From Zonotrichia leucophrys gambelii (taxonomy: Eukaryota > Chordata > Aves > Passeriformes > Passerellidae), in NCBI RefSeq assembly GCF_028769735.1, contig NC_088170.1, forward strand, positions 65,325,085-65,389,084: a stretch of DNA of 64,000 nt. The letters run 5' to 3'. The number at the start of each line of letters is the position of its first letter. Position 1 is the stretch's first letter. The translations under genes and the position numbers were made by a program. Shown here one piece after another: positions 1 to 13,300 of the stretch. Under the pieces are notes generated by a model. It ran no database searches. It was not told the origin of the DNA and saw nothing but the letters and a program-made list of their open reading frames with translations.

Positions 1-3000
1 TTCAAACACCATTTTCACTATGAGTCCTGCAAGCAGCAGTTCCCCTCCCTGCAGTAATCAAACAAACATTCTTGCAGTTGCCATCGACTCCTGGTGTCTG
101 TCTCACATTTTTCTTAATAACCATTGTAATAATAAGACACCATCAACATGTAAAGTGATCCATTAACCTCTGCAGCAGCAATAAATTGTGTGGCTTTGCC
201 AGGCTGCCAGGGCTTGCTAATCGAAGAGCAAGAAGTAAGTTTGTACCCAGAGCAGTCACAAATCATGCATAATGCACAAGTGTGGGTGCTAACCTCACCC
301 CCTGCAATATAAAGGGTATTTCCATGTGTTTATTTATCTGAGAAATTGGTTATTTGAACCAGCTCCTAATGACTTTTTCTCTGGCAACAACAGTATCCCC
401 CAGTTTTTCCTCAGTTTCCAGTTTGCAGGAGATTTAAAGCTTCACGTTCCAACATAGGAGTCAGCATGAGTTATGGCAGGGCAGAGAGGAGAAGCAGAAT
501 CAGCCCCTTGACCTGCAGTAAAAGCTGAGGTTGTTTAGCAGGATTGTGCCATTAAAGAGATCTAATTAGGCAGCTTGCCTCAGGTTTTGTTTAGACACTT
601 CTGAAACTGAGAAATGAAAAATAATCACATCAGGTATTCCCAGTGAGTGATGTAGTCCAGCACCATGTCTTGAGCCACAGATGACATCAGGTCCCTACAG
701 ACAGCTAAAAGAGGGTAAATGCATAACCAGAACCTCCACAGTTGCCTTTCAACAACTAGTTCCTTGTTCTCAAGCTTTCATGACCCACAAGTAGCACCTT
801 CAAATTTAGCACCCACAGTAGCTGTCCTTTAATGAGTTTGTTGAGTCATTTTTTGAGCCAGGCCAGGGATGCAGCTGCCATGGACAGTCCTGGAGCAGAG
901 GAAAAGCCAAAGTGCTGTGCTGCTGCCCTGGACATGGTGCCATCAGCTGCAAAGAGCTCCCACCACACTCCCAGCAGAGTCAGGTCATGCTGCTGACCCT
1001 CAGAGAGCCTTTGGGGAACAGAAGAGCTCTGTGGAGCAGCCTAGGCTTGGCCAGCCATGCTGAACAACACACAGACATGAGACAGTGAGAACGAAGAGCT
1101 GGGAGGGTGAGTGCCAAAAGGGATGTTAGCAAACACAAGGTAATTAATTACAGCCACCAAGAGACAGAGGAGAGCCTCTGAGAGCTGGCAAGGCAGACAA
1201 AGAGTGGCCAGTTGTCATGTTTGTTTGGTAATTGGTGGGGAGACATGGACACTTTCAGGTTCCATTCAACCCCCAGTAAAACAAGCAGCTAAAGCAGGTC
1301 TGGTGTCTCAAACCTTGCAAGTGCCCATTTCCTTCCAGCTCTGACAAAAGGAGTCCAAGTGGCATCCTCACATAAAGGGACCAAAGTTAGGAGAGGTAAA
1401 TGCCACTTCAGGTGTGTCCTACAACTGGGATAGGCTGTTGTGTGAACAGATAGGGATTACAGGGAGAGACTCCAGGATTCCAAGACAGAAGATTCAGAGA
1501 GTCAAACTTTTCACATTTCTTCATCTGCCCAGAAAATGCACACAAAACACAACCAAGTTGTGTGTGGGTTTGTATTTTGCCAATGTTAGCAGCTCCTCTT
1601 TCAGCTTGATGCAGTCTTCTCCTCTCTCTTTCCTTGGAGAAAAGTCATCATTATTCCATGTCTGCAAGACCTCAGCTACAAAACATAATTTGCCTGAGAA
1701 GTTGTTTACCAAGTCTGGCAAAGCTTAAAAAAAACTCCCTTGTAACTTCTCTCAGGGGTCTTCCACTTCCCTCCTTTCTTCAGGGACATGTTGGTCTCTC
1801 TGCTATTCATGTGGCTTTCTCTTGGGGCAACACAGCTCCCTCTCCTTCCCTTACACAGACACATATGCTTTCCCACAATATATTAAGATTAATCAAAGCA
1901 GTGCAACAAGGATGAAGTTTTAAAAGAGAGAAAATTGCACAGAACAAAGAAGCATTTATCTTCACAGTGTTTGACACAGTCCATATGTCACATATCCTGT
2001 TTAAGGCTTAAATCAAGCTCAAGGCTGAGTACCTTCCATGCCACGCTGAGCACACCCCTATTTCTTCAGGAATTGAAGCAAATCAGCAGTGCTGAGCACT
2101 CCACAGGAACAGCCTGCTCACATTTGAAGATTTGATACTGAGATGCACCAAGTATTCACACGTTCATTGCAGTGAGCAGGATTTGAAAAGGCTTTGGACC
2201 AGACCCCCAGCAAAAAGAGCTCGTGTGTGCATCACACCCTCCTCTGCTGCACAGCCTCCATGTGGGAATGTGCTGTTGTTGCCAAATATCTCCTCCTTTG
2301 TTTATGTTAGCCCTGGAAGTCAGAGGTGGCCCCTTCCATCCCTCCGTGATGTTTACAGGGGCGTGTCTCCAGGGCAGTGGGGTCAGGCCAGTTCCCTCCC
2401 TAATTAATTACTGTCTCTGTGAGTTATGTGGGAAAAGAACTGACCTGCCAGCACACTAAAACCCAAGGGAAATGTCCTTCCATCTAGCAGAGGCCCTGCT
2501 TGCTATCTGCTGCTGTTCTGGACAGGGTTTTCCAGGAGCCCACCTGCCTGGGTGCTCCAAGACTGGGACCACCTTCCCCAGCCAGGACCAGAGAGGAGGC
2601 AGAGGAGAGCTGGAGGTGGGATAGAGCCAGCTCTGGGACAGCCTGCCTGGTGGCAGGAGGGGAAGAACAAAGATGTAGGTTGGTCTGTCCTCTTTCCTGA
2701 AGACTTTTCCTGGGGTCTCCACCTGTGCCATGGTTTTCAGCAGGGGCTGAGCCAAGAACTTGCTGGCTTGGTGGGCACAGCAGCTGATGGGTCTGAGTGC
2801 TTGGCTGGGTGTCACCTGGCTCAGCAGGTGACATCCCAGGCTTCACACTCTGCTCTGCCATGAACACCCAAGGCTGAGGCACACAGAGCAGCTCATGGGC
2901 AACCATGCAGATATTCATGATGGAATGCCAGTGAATGAGGACATTTAGGAGCACCTGATACAACATTCTGTGTCAACCTACAGCAATGTGCATCAGATAT

Positions 3001-3404
3001 GAGTCCAGAAGGGCTTGGTTCTGGTTTCTGATTAGGCTTATGCTTGTTAGACCCACTAACATACCTGCAGTTAAACAACCATGCTGCAGCACAATGTAAA
3101 TTTGTGACAGGAGACCAAATTCCCCATGGCCTTTGCTGGTACAAGTGATGGACATGCTGCACGTGCAGTCCCAGCACCACCCTGATCACTGCATGACCCA
3201 GAGCACCAAAACAGAGAGAAACAAAGCCCAAATCTCTGCTCCAGTGTGGGGCTGACCCTCATATCCACCCTGCCCACAGCAAAGGCAGTCCCATGCACTG
3301 GGGAGACAGGGACAGGATGGTGCAGAGGCCCCTGGTGTGACACAGCCCTGCCACACACAGGGGAAGCCCCCAGGCTTTCTGTGCCTAGGGTTTCCACAAA
3401 AAGC
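1..3404. other. No gene recognised
   Basis: I see no convincing exon, RNA gene or interspersed repeat here. The open frames are short and lack coding-like codon use. A 57-base block at 1339-1395 has good splice borders on the plus strand (pyrimidine-rich acceptor, donor GAG|GTAAAT) and one open frame, but nothing to join it to. It lies downstream of the minus-strand gene that ends near 10.1 kb. Confidence 0.5.
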
Positions 3405-3421
3405 CTCTCTCTCTCTCTCTC
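3405..3421. repeat. (CT)n microsatellite, short
   Basis: About eight uninterrupted CT units directly before a CAG. It resembles a splice-acceptor pyrimidine tract, but no convincing exon follows. Confidence 0.85.
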
Positions 3422-6280
3422 AGCCCTGCAAGCTGCTGGGTTATTGCCAGCTCTGATGGAAAGGACTCACATGGGAATGGAGCTGCACCAGTGTGTTTTC
3501 CCACATCCCTCCCCAGGCTAGAGTGATCATAACATTTCTCTGTAAAACACCGTGTAAGACTGAAAAATTGTTTAGCTTTTTTAAAATCAAAGGCAAGCTG
3601 GATTTGCAATGACAACCTCTGCACATCTTTCACTCCCAACAAGGCAATTTCCTTTGCAGGCTGATTCTGAGTGCAATAAAATGTGAGCTAAGTCACTGTA
3701 GGGTTTGCAGCCCCAAAGCTCTGGGGAAGCTCTGTTCTCCTCGTCTTTCCAACAGAATAGCTAGGGAGGATTGCTTACAGTGGGAAGTAAGAAATCCCAC
3801 AAAGATTAATAGGAGCTGCTAAAGAGCTCAAATAGAAGTGGTTTCCCTATCAGGGCTCCAGGGAAGAATTTGGCTTTGCTACTGACAAACCATAGATATT
3901 GTCCAGGATGGAAAATACTGCCAGGAGCTGCAAATTATCCTTATTTTCCCCTCAATCTGTTGCCATACTTGTGTCTTCATGGAATACCAAACTTAAGTGG
4001 ATTTTTCTGTAGTGAGTGACTTTTCAAATTTACAATACAATGTCTTATTGATAGATCTGATGGATACCACTCACTGCATTTCATTCTGTGCCTCTGCTGT
4101 CACTGGTTTCCATTCATTGATCTCTGCTGGGAGTACCCTGACTTGAAACTTCACTCCTGTGCTGCAAATATAAGACACACTTTGCAGCAGTAAATGGTTC
4201 CTCTCTCCTTTTCATTAAAGACCAAAAATAATCTAGTCCAAAGAGCAATCCATTGGCTATACTTTCCTCTGATGCATTGTTACCACAACTCCCTGCTCCT
4301 GGCAGCCTGCAATTAGTACTGGAAAGCATCCACTGCTTTAAGAGCCTTGTCTTTCAGCAGTGAGCAAATACAGTGTGTCCCTTCTGGGGGTCTGTGGGGG
4401 CAAGGTCAGGATGCTCCCTTAGAATATTTGTGGATTTATTTCCTACTGTGCTGTTCAGCTGGAGATGGTCTGTGCAGAACAGTGCAGTAAATGAGGACTC
4501 AGTGATGAGCTTGGTCATCTCAATCTGCATCTGCAGCCCCCTAAATGGGAAAGGGGGATCTCCAGAGGCAAATTCAGAATTCGATGGGCTGAAGTGCCCT
4601 TGGATGTGCTTATGCCTGCCACAAACACCCAAACTCATCCTCTGGGAACAGCTAGAGAGACCCTCATGGGACCATGTTTTCCATTATTACCTTTAGGTAA
4701 TCTATCAAATGAATTCTAGTAGACTGCCCTACACAGTTACCTCCCAATATGCTTTGAACAAAAAACATAAAACAAACATCTCATCCTCCTGGATGGTTTC
4801 CACAGTCCTGATGATTAGGTTTTGACTTCCTTTTTCCAGGTGCATACCACCTGGGAAATGAGGAGTGAAACAGGAGAAAGTGTCATAGTGGGTCCAGGTC
4901 TCCAGTTTTACATGGAGGGCACCCATAAAGTTGTGCCTGGGGTGTAGCACAGAGAGGGAGCAGGGAGTCAGGCCCAGTGGGATTTATGGGGATCTTACTG
5001 GAATTGGCTCCAGTAACATGAAAATTGATGGATTTCTTCTACTTTTCACGTGTGCAAGATGTTTCCTGTAAAGAAGAGTATTATTACCATTCACTGCCTT
5101 GAGCAATACACAGATTTGCATTTCATTGGCAAGACCTAAAAATCTAGGCAGGAACACTTGAGGTTTGTGGAAATGACTGAATGAGTGCTCCCCTTTCCCC
5201 TGTGGAGATTATCAGTGTGTGGTGTTTCATGCTGGTACCACTGGACTGTCTGTGCCTGGTCCCACAGCCTGATGGCTCACAGACACATCTCCATCTGTCT
5301 AGTGGCTCTTTGTCCCCTCTAGTGGATAAATTTCCATCTACAGAGCTGCTATTTCCATGAGCTGGACCTGCAGGAAGGAGAAGAGGTTTGCAGGAATATG
5401 AGATCTCCTGGGGAATGGGGCTGGTGTGGGCAGGAGCCCCCCAGGGCTGGATGGGGTGAGCAGGGACACCTTTGCTACTCTGCTCTTGATGAAACACTCA
5501 CCCCGAGGCCCTGACTCAGGCATGACTCAGGTTTTATTCAGGAAAAGCTCCCAGCAGGGCTAATTGCTGCCACCTTTGCCCTGTTTCTCCAGCAGACAGT
5601 CCCAGGGACTCTGCTGGTGCAGGCAAAGGCTCCCCATGGGAAATGCCAACCACTTCATGCTTGACAAACAGAGGTAGGCAGGCTGTGAGATAGCAGGGGG
5701 GGCACTAGCAATCATTAAAAAACCTGCAAGACCCTAACTGTACACCTATTCCACATAAAGAACCCATATAAGTCAGTCATGCTTAAGATATTTCCATCTT
5801 TTCCTGTCTCTTTCACTCTCTTTGGCAAGACACATATGGAACTCATTATGAACAAAGGCCAATTGTTTTAATATTTACAGTTTCCCACATCAAGCTGCAG
5901 GTTTTTTTTTTCTTTGACTGGTTTTAATGCATGTACATATGCTCAGCAGATAGAGTTTCTCTTTTTTTTATTTGGAATGGTTGCTTTAATGTCATGTCCC
6001 TAACACCTTCATCCCTGCTTTTGGACTTGGATCAAAACAAAGTATTTTTAGTTTTGCATTAAAATGAGAACAATACATGGAGGAAGGGATTGGCTCTCCA
6101 ACTCAGCAGATTTTTGCTCTCCCAGCTAGACTGCTTCAAGGAAAAGGACATGGGCCAACATCTTTTCCATTTTACTGGGCAAATTCAGAGTACCACTCAG
6201 GAATTTCTGGGTTGAGAAGCTCCCACTTTGCCCACATTAACTCTAAACTGCATGTGGACCAATATCTCTAACAGAGTATG
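3422..6280. other. No gene recognised
   Basis: Single-copy looking sequence of moderate AT content. I see no exon with matching borders, no CR1 or LTR signature and no long simple repeat. Confidence 0.45.
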
Positions 6281-6371
6281 GAAATGAACACAACACCCAA
6301 AACACTTACTTTCCTGTAAAAGCACAGGGAAATGAGCACAACAACCAAAACACTTTCCTATTAAAGCACAG
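6281..6371. repeat. Imperfect tandem duplication, two units of about 45 bases
   Basis: Two adjacent copies share the pattern GAAATGANCACAACANCC, then AAAACACTT, then TTCCT and AAAGCACAG. They differ by a few substitutions and a small indel, so this is a local duplication rather than a microsatellite. No coding role is visible. Confidence 0.8.
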
Positions 6372-7867
6372 CTTTGTACCTGGCTGCTTTAGGACAACTC
6401 GTGGTCTTATGGAAAGTCTGTGGGAAGGGGAACTATTTTTCCCCTTTCCAAAGCATGTGTGTATGATTTAGAGTGTAAATAAAGTTTCAAACTTTTCTAG
6501 CCTCTAAAGTGGTTTTATAAGAGAGAAAAAAAATAAGATGTAGACATTGAGAGTGACTTCCTGAAAGTAACACTTCACAATCACAGACTGCAACATAATC
6601 ATATTTTTGAGTGAGTACACACAGAAGCTGCAGGCATGATCCATCAGGCTTTCAGTGATGTGGATGTGAGTGGTACTGCCTGTTCCCTGTCCCGATGCAT
6701 GTGCTGCTCTGTGCCACACAGAGCCTGGATCTGTGAGCCCTCAGTTCAGCTGAGCAGCCCAGAGGAGCTGCCTGAGCCCTCTGCTCTGGCTCTGTGCTTC
6801 CCAGCATCCAGGAGGGAGCAATATCTGAACCCAGGAATTAACACTAATCTCTGCACCAGATGGTGATACACTAGATATTCTTTTTAAGGTGGACATGTGA
6901 TCTACTGTACAGCAAACCAGAGGGGTCTGCAGTCACATGGCAAAACGTACAATAACTCAGATAGAGCTTTGATTAGACAACTGACCTGGTTACCATCTGT
7001 AGCAACAAGAAGCGGGCGTGACGTTTTTGGAACATTCTCCCCAGAAGCTTAATTCTTCCACCTCTATGGCACAGCAATCCTGCTGAGCAAACCCCACCAA
7101 GAAACAGAAGGAAGCTAAAGATATGCTGCTTGAAGCATGTTGTTAAGGTTACAAGGCTTGGGGTTTTCTTTTTTTTTAATTTTTTTTCCTGTTTCTCCCC
7201 TCCTTCTTTCAAACAAGCCACATCTTGACTCATACGGTCTGATGTGAAAACCCACTCAGCTATTTGATAGTTGGGAAATCTAGATGAGGCTGTGAGTTAT
7301 TTCAAGGGAAGGCTGTGAGTGCTGTGAGCTCTCTCTCTCTCTCTCTCACACACTCACAGATGAGTTAGATCTGCACTATGGTAGTACAGGCAGCTGTGAC
7401 TCCGGGTAGGACCCGAAGACTTTTATTCAAAATTCCGTATGGATCACTGAGGAGACGCAGTGTGGAGAGGGTAAGCCATGATTTCTTTGTCCTGAATGCA
7501 TGCCCAGAGGATGAGGAGGGTACCTTTGATAGCCCTGTTAGCAGCCAGAGCTAACAGGGATTATGTCATGGTGTGCAGAAATTACTCCTGGTGTGTGCCA
7601 TGGCAGGAATTACTGAATTACTGTTGGTGGGACCCCTGAGCTGATGAACGGGAATTAATACTTGTCAGGGGCTGTGTGGTAACTTAGAGTGGAAATTGGT
7701 GCCAGAAGGAACTGTAAGATAACCTACAACAAATGTAACTAGTTAAAGACTCTGTGGCAATAGTTGGGGTAATAATTTGTGGGGGGAAAAATAGTAGTTT
7801 CAAATATTCAGTACTCACAGAGAGAGCATGATGGCATATGGCAGCAATGACCTGTAGCAATGGGGAG
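6372..7867. other. No gene recognised; short (CT)n at 7330-7347
   Basis: No supported exon. A CT microsatellite running into CA units lies at about 7330-7358. The block at about 7395-7700 has a different texture (several CpGs, repeated short words around ACAGGG and CATGGTGTG) and could be an old, unrecognised repeat, but I cannot place it in a family. Confidence 0.4.
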
Positions 7868-8011
7868 TAAATAATAATGATAATAATTATAATAATGATG
7901 ATATAATAATGATGAAATAATAAGAATAGTAATAATAATAATAACAATAATAATAATAAAGATATAATAATGATAATGATTATTATAATTATAATAATGA
8001 TATAGTAATAA

Positions 8012-8068
<57 letters not shown>

Positions 8069-8069
8069 T
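7868..8069. repeat. TAA/ATG-rich trinucleotide tract
   Basis: About 200 bases made of TAA, ATA and TGA-type triplets. The first 140 bases are degenerate; about 57 bases from 8012 are perfect AAT units (around 19). Reading frames through it on the minus strand encode long isoleucine runs, which follow from the repeat and are not genes. Confidence 0.95.
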
Positions 8070-9542
8070 AATGTAAAATAATGAACACCCAAGGAAAGCT
8101 CAGGGTGGCGTGTGGAAGGGCTCTGTGTCAGTGAGCAGAGATGCCCAGCAGTGTCTGTCCCAGCTGAGATACTCAGTGAGCACTGGTGGCAGTGAAGGCT
8201 CTGCAGTGCTCAGGGTCCCTCTAATTGGTGCCAGCTGAGGTGACACCTCAGTGCTGGCAAGGTTGCAGCAGGAATAACAGGGGATGTCAGGAAAGCTGCA
8301 ATATTGATCAGTTGGAAGCACATCACCCAGCAGCAGTGCCCAGGGAAGCAGGGGGTGCTGGCACTTTGATGGGCTGGCAAAGGAGCAGGGACAGGGGCTC
8401 AGACACCACTGAGCGCACACTGAGCGCACACCTGGCACACTCCAGGTGCTCTCAGGCTGCCTTTGCCTGCTGAGCTGCCCCTGACAGAGCTGGCAGGGCC
8501 AGCACAGCCCCCAGGGGACAGGGACACCTTGCACACACACTCACTGCCCAGCTTGTCACTGCTGATGTCCCCAAAGCAGTGCTCAGCTCAAGGCAACAGG
8601 CACCCTCTGCTCATTCCTGCCCACTGGGGTTTGAGTTGAGTGCCCCAGGGGTGGGCAAGGGGCAAAGTGCAGAAGCTCTGCAAGCCCAGAGTGGCTCAGA
8701 GCTGGTCCTTTCACCCAGGACAGAGGAAAGCCTTTGCTTCAGGCTTCTGTTTTGCTGAAAAGCAGCTTGGCTGCAGCTGCAGCCACCTGTGAGTTTACTT
8801 CAAGTCTGTTGCACTCAAAACAAAAAAAATCTGCTTTGCACATTTCAAACCAATTTTTTCTGCATTTTTTCTTTTAAAAAGTGTAATTTCATTTAGACAA
8901 ATTCTTTCTTTTTTTTAAGAAATATGAGAAAAATCTCAAAAATTAAATGCTGTTTGAAAATGTTTTGGTTAAACGCAAATCCTTTTTGTTGTTTGTTTTT
9001 CTTTCCCCTCCATTTGGCAGAAGAGAAAGCAGAATAACTTTGTGTCAACCTGAAAAATTTTTCCTTTGCCTTTCCAGTCCGTCAAGCAAACCAAAGATAA
9101 TCAATTATTCACACAGCTTTGGCCTGCTATTGTTTGATTGTGGGCTGTTGCTTTGGAGAGCACTCAGAAATGTCCCTCCTGGTAAATTTGGGCTTTGTGG
9201 TTCAAGATGCTCATTCTGAGGGGGCCCAGGGCAGACAGCCCTGATGCTTTAACCTGCCTTGGGTCAGGTTTTATTGTGTCCCTGTTCCCTGCCTGGCATT
9301 ACTGACACTGGGTCAGGGCTGGCATCTGGGGGTTTGCAGCTGCTCGTGCCATGTGTGGTGTCCCCTCCCAAGGTGGCTTCCTGCAAGGTGGCAGATGATG
9401 ATGATTTTCCATGCAGAGTGAGCTCTCAGCTGCTGCAGGGCCACCATCTCTGCTGCTGGTGGCCACAGGAGGTCTCTCCCTGTCTGGAGTGGTTCGTGGT
9501 TTTATGCAGACTGTGCCTGAGGCTGAGCAGTCTAGAGACAAA
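8070..9542. other. No gene recognised
   Basis: GC-richer sequence to about 8800, then AT-rich with several poly-T runs. Open frames at 8100-8540 (minus) and 9259-9582 (plus) have no matching splice borders or coding-like codon use. Confidence 0.4.
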
Positions 9543-9815
9543 TCATAAAACTGTAGAATCTTTGGGTTGGAAGGGACCTTAAAGATTATCTCATTCTGAT
9601 CCCCCCCATTATGGGTAGGATGCCCCCATCAGGTTTCTCAGGAAACCTGGCCCTGAACACTTCCAGGGATGGGGCATCCACAACTTCTCTGAGCAACCTG
9701 TGCCAGCGCCTCATCACCCTCGCAGCAAAGAATTACTTCCTAACATTTACTTAAATATCTTCTCTTTTAATTTAAAACCATTCCCCCTTTTTCTATCACT
9801 ATCATGTGCAAACCT
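9543..9815 (-). mobile_element. CR1 LINE 3' fragment
   Basis: Read on the plus strand it begins with the reverse complement of the CR1 tail (CATAAAACTGTAGAATCTTT, then GGTTGGAAGGGACCTTAAAG). It continues through the usual block about lost confidence in a few words: GGGGCATCCAC, GAGCAACCTGTGCCAG and ACCATTCCCCCTTTTTCTAT. It is therefore a 5'-truncated CR1 on the minus strand with its 3' end at 9543. It lies just past the polyadenylation signals of the minus-strand gene. Confidence 0.93.
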
Positions 9816-10078
9816 TTGCTTTGCCTTAGTCCCTGTGATGGAGAGGTGTAAAAACCAGCAGCACTCTCCCAGGGTGCTTCCAGGATATAACCCTTCGGCA
9901 GGGAGCAAGGCAGAACATGGAAATACCTTCAGAAGAAGGTGTTGGATAATGTTAGTTTATATAGCAAGCAAGGACAACTGCACAAGGTTGACCAGCACTG
10001 CAGGAGACTTTAACAGTGTGTACAGACTCAACAGCTCCACACACAGCCCAAGTGACACTGTCAGGGGGCTTGTGTTGT

Positions 10079-10107
10079 TTTATTTCCACTCACATCCACA
10101 GTTTATT
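10079..10107 (-). terminator. Two polyadenylation signals for the minus-strand gene
   Basis: On the minus strand AATAAA occurs at 10102-10107 and again at 10079-10084, 112 to 137 bases beyond the stop codon at 10219-10221. Two canonical hexamers so soon after a stop support a genuine 3' exon end. The cleavage site would lie roughly 10-30 bases further left; I could not locate it exactly. Confidence 0.55.
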
Positions 10108-10218
10108 TCTCTGCTTCCCACTTCTTGACCTAAGGTTGAGGTAGTTTAGACTTCTCAAGCAAATGCTGGAGCCTTGCTTTAAGGGTTGCCAGAGAATTTG
10201 ATGGGATGATTTTTGCAA

Positions 10219-10383
10219 TCACTTCTTTTTTTTGTCCTGAGCCTCTGTCCTTGCTGCTTTTCTCTCGTCCTTATCAGGCCTCTGGCCCATGAGGTTGTGA
10301 TCAGCCTGGCTGAAGGATGCATTGTATTTTCTCTCCCTGTAGCCAACTAGAGCTGGCAGGGCAGATTCTCTGCTCTTGGGGTC
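10219..10383 (-). CDS. Minus-strand gene, last coding exon (exon 5 of model)
   Basis: This 165-base block encodes 54 residues and a TGA stop. It starts in phase 0 after an AG acceptor (GGCTTCAG|GAC), matching exon 4, which ends in phase 0. The translation is hydrophilic and coding-like: it contains GYRERKYNASF, then a charged stretch rich in D, K, E and R, and ends in four lysines. AATAAA signals follow at 10102 and 10079. The weak point is the acceptor, whose pyrimidine tract is poor; a start a little upstream (near 10401) or one more exon in the 12.3 kb intron before it cannot be excluded. Confidence 0.6.
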   Translation of the reverse strand, partial: DPKSRESALPALVGYRERKYNASFSQADHNLMGQRPDKDERKAARTEAQDKKKK

Positions 10384-13300
10384 CTGAAGCCACCCAAAAT
10401 CTGTTTCTAAGCTCAGAGTCCATAAAATCCCACAGTGAAAGGACCCAAAATACAGTCCTGAGTGAGCAGGTTTCACATGCAAAGCCTGAGATGTGAGAGA
10501 TCTGTGCAATGCATGGCACAAGACAGGGTTTTACAAAGGCTTTTAGTGAAAAAGGGCATTGCTAAATATTAGTAGGTATGACACAGAGACCACCAGACAT
10601 GTCAGCTGAGGCAGAATGAAGCTTTGTGCTTTGTGCCACAGGGCACACCAGCAGCTGCTGTCAGGACTGAGGCATGACTTGGGTCCATCTAATTCAATGC
10701 TGATGTCCATGAGATGTTTTCATCCTGACCAGCACTTGGGATTGCCTTTGGGATCACTGCAAAGGCAGTCAGGGTACTGTGGGGGGCTGCAAAGGAGGAC
10801 CCCTGAACACATTTTGACTGATTTAATAACTCCTTCAGCTGCAGCCAGCTCTACTTTAACCAGGACACGCACCTTGGTTAGAAGACAATCCCGCATCCAC
10901 ACCAAAAAAAACCCAAAAAAAACCCAAAAAAAGCAAACAAAAAAAAAAAACCAAACAGGAAACATGAATCCCATCCCTAACAGAGAATTTCTCAGCACAG
11001 AGCCCTCCTCACCAGATCTTCCTTCTCTGGGTCTTCCTCCCCCAGCACGTTAAACACGCAGTGCCTTCTCCCTTTGCATTATTGATGTGAGGCAGTTTGT
11101 GCCTCCCAGCTATGTTTATTATATCCATGTGCTGCAGATGTGTGTGAGAGCAAGATGAATGGAGTCCTGCTAATGTCTAACAAATGCCTAGCACCATCCA
11201 GAGATCCCTTTCTGCTGCTTCAAGGCACTCACAAGGAACAGCACAATTTACTCCTCTCAAGAAGTCACTGGCTATTTTCCATCCAGGGGAATGTTTCTCA
11301 CCACAAACACAAGGCATTGTGTTTTTTTCAGTTAGAAAACCCAGAGAAAACATGCAGCTTTCTTGTATTAAAAAGGAATAAGTCTGCCCTCTCCTCTGCC
11401 TTTGAGGCTCAAAACCTGGCTCTACAGTATAAAAAGGAAGGCCATCTCCAGGCAAAATGAAGTGCTGTAAGAAACTAATCAAGCTGGGAGAGGTCTGGCT
11501 GGAAAAGCCATTTAAAATTGGGTTTTGTGCCCCAGCTTTAGGTCCCAGTTCTCAGCTATGGTAAATTAAAGGCCTCGTGCCCAGTTGTGTCAGCGGATGC
11601 TTGCAGCTCAGCAGGAATTTAGTCGAGATTGCTTTTTTATTTCTTGTGCTTCCAAAGAAGATAAGTTAAGATTAAAAATGCAGCCAAAGCCCCAAGCCAC
11701 AGCTCCACTGTCCATTACCCAAATGTAAATCTACACCAGCACAGAGCTGGGACTGCTATTCACCTATGACACTTCCTCCCTGAATGGATATCCATGAACA
11801 CTCACTCCTATCATGACTTTAAAACACACCAGGCAAAGATAAATCCCTAAATGGATATTTATTGCCATAGAAAACAGATGGCAGAAGACAAAGCTCCCAT
11901 GTTCTTATCCCAAGCTGAAAGCACGTTAAGAATGCAGCAGGAAACGTCATTCCTCCTATAAATAAATTTCTCTTGAGAAGAGAGAACCCAGGGCTGAAAT
12001 AAAAGTCAGTCTTGCTGCTCTGCAGGCCAACTCCAGGGCAGGTTTTCCCACGCTACTCTGCAGCTTATGGCGACCTTTGCTTTTGGCAAGAGAGGAGATT
12101 GCCTTCAAGCAAACCCAGAAAAAGAGTCCCAGTATGTCTTGCTGCTGTACAATTTTTTTATTATTACTCTTATTTTTTATTACTTTTATTATTCTGAGGT
12201 ACTGGTTTTCTTTCTCTAGTAGACAAAGCATAATTCAGCATTCTGCTTGACACTAAACCATTTTTCCAGCCCGGATTCAAGAGCAGAGTGGTGAGAAAGC
12301 TCTCACAGCGAGGGCTGGAGGGCAGGGTCCAATGGGGTGGAACAGGCAGACCTTGCAGCATTCATGGGGAGTGATCCTGGCCCGTGGGACCCTTTGTGCA
12401 AACTCTGTGAGTGATGCTGTGAGTGCTGGCTCTGACACCACAGCTCAGCGAGTGCTCCGAGGGAGGCTGATCCTTCCAGTTCACTCTATTTACTTGAAAT
12501 CTCCTCCACTGGCATGCAGGTCCTGCAGACCTTTGCTTAGCACCCTCCCTGACATTTTTTGGATGGATGTCTTACCTTGACAGCATCACTACTGATCTGA
12601 TAGACTGCCGAGGTGACAGCAGAGTTACTCAGATATCACAGATAATAAACAAACAGCAGATATTGGAGTGCAGAACTTGCCAAAGAAAGAAGAAAGACCT
12701 TGAAGCAAGGAACTCCTGTTGTCTTAACTGTTTTCTAGAAGTTACTCAAGTCTCAAGGTGACAAAAAATTATTCACCCTCCCTGTAGACAAATAATTGTA
12801 TCAAAAAAATATAAATTAATAAAAGGTTAATCTTCAGTAGCAAAGCTGTCACCTATGTAATGTTCTGATATAATCACTTGTGACTGCCGAAACATCAATT
12901 TTATCTGCTTCATCTGAGCTTTATCTCTTCTGACCTGTTCACAAGTATTTTGGAGGAATTGGTTTAATTTGAACTCTACCTAGACAGATAAATGCTTAGT
13001 GCACCTCTCAGGTGTCTGGAAGTTATAATATTTTGTGACACTTCTAAAAGGTGTAACAAATCAAAACAGACTTCTCTGTGAAGCGGATCAGGAGCTGTGC
13101 CAGAATTCATCCCCCCAAAATGCATGCAGGTTAACAGTGCAAGAGGTAAGAGCATGGCAGAGGCTAATGGATAGTGACTGGTGAGCTCTGAAGAATTTGG
13201 AACCAGGATACTGCTCAAATTGGCTTTCAAATGGTTGGAGCTTAATTGAATTATCGAACGCACTCAAGGCCTGGAGACCTCACAGGCAGAGGTTCTGTTT

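Noticed and set aside
1339..1395. 57-base plus-strand block with good acceptor and donor
   Set aside because: Too short to judge and with no second exon in view. Such pairs occur by chance at this rate.
7684..8092. Isoleucine- and tyrosine-rich frames on the minus strand
   Set aside because: Direct products of the TAA repeat.
10130..10150. let-7-like TTGAGGTAGTTTAGAC
   Set aside because: Only the seed-like part matches, and no hairpin partner lies nearby.
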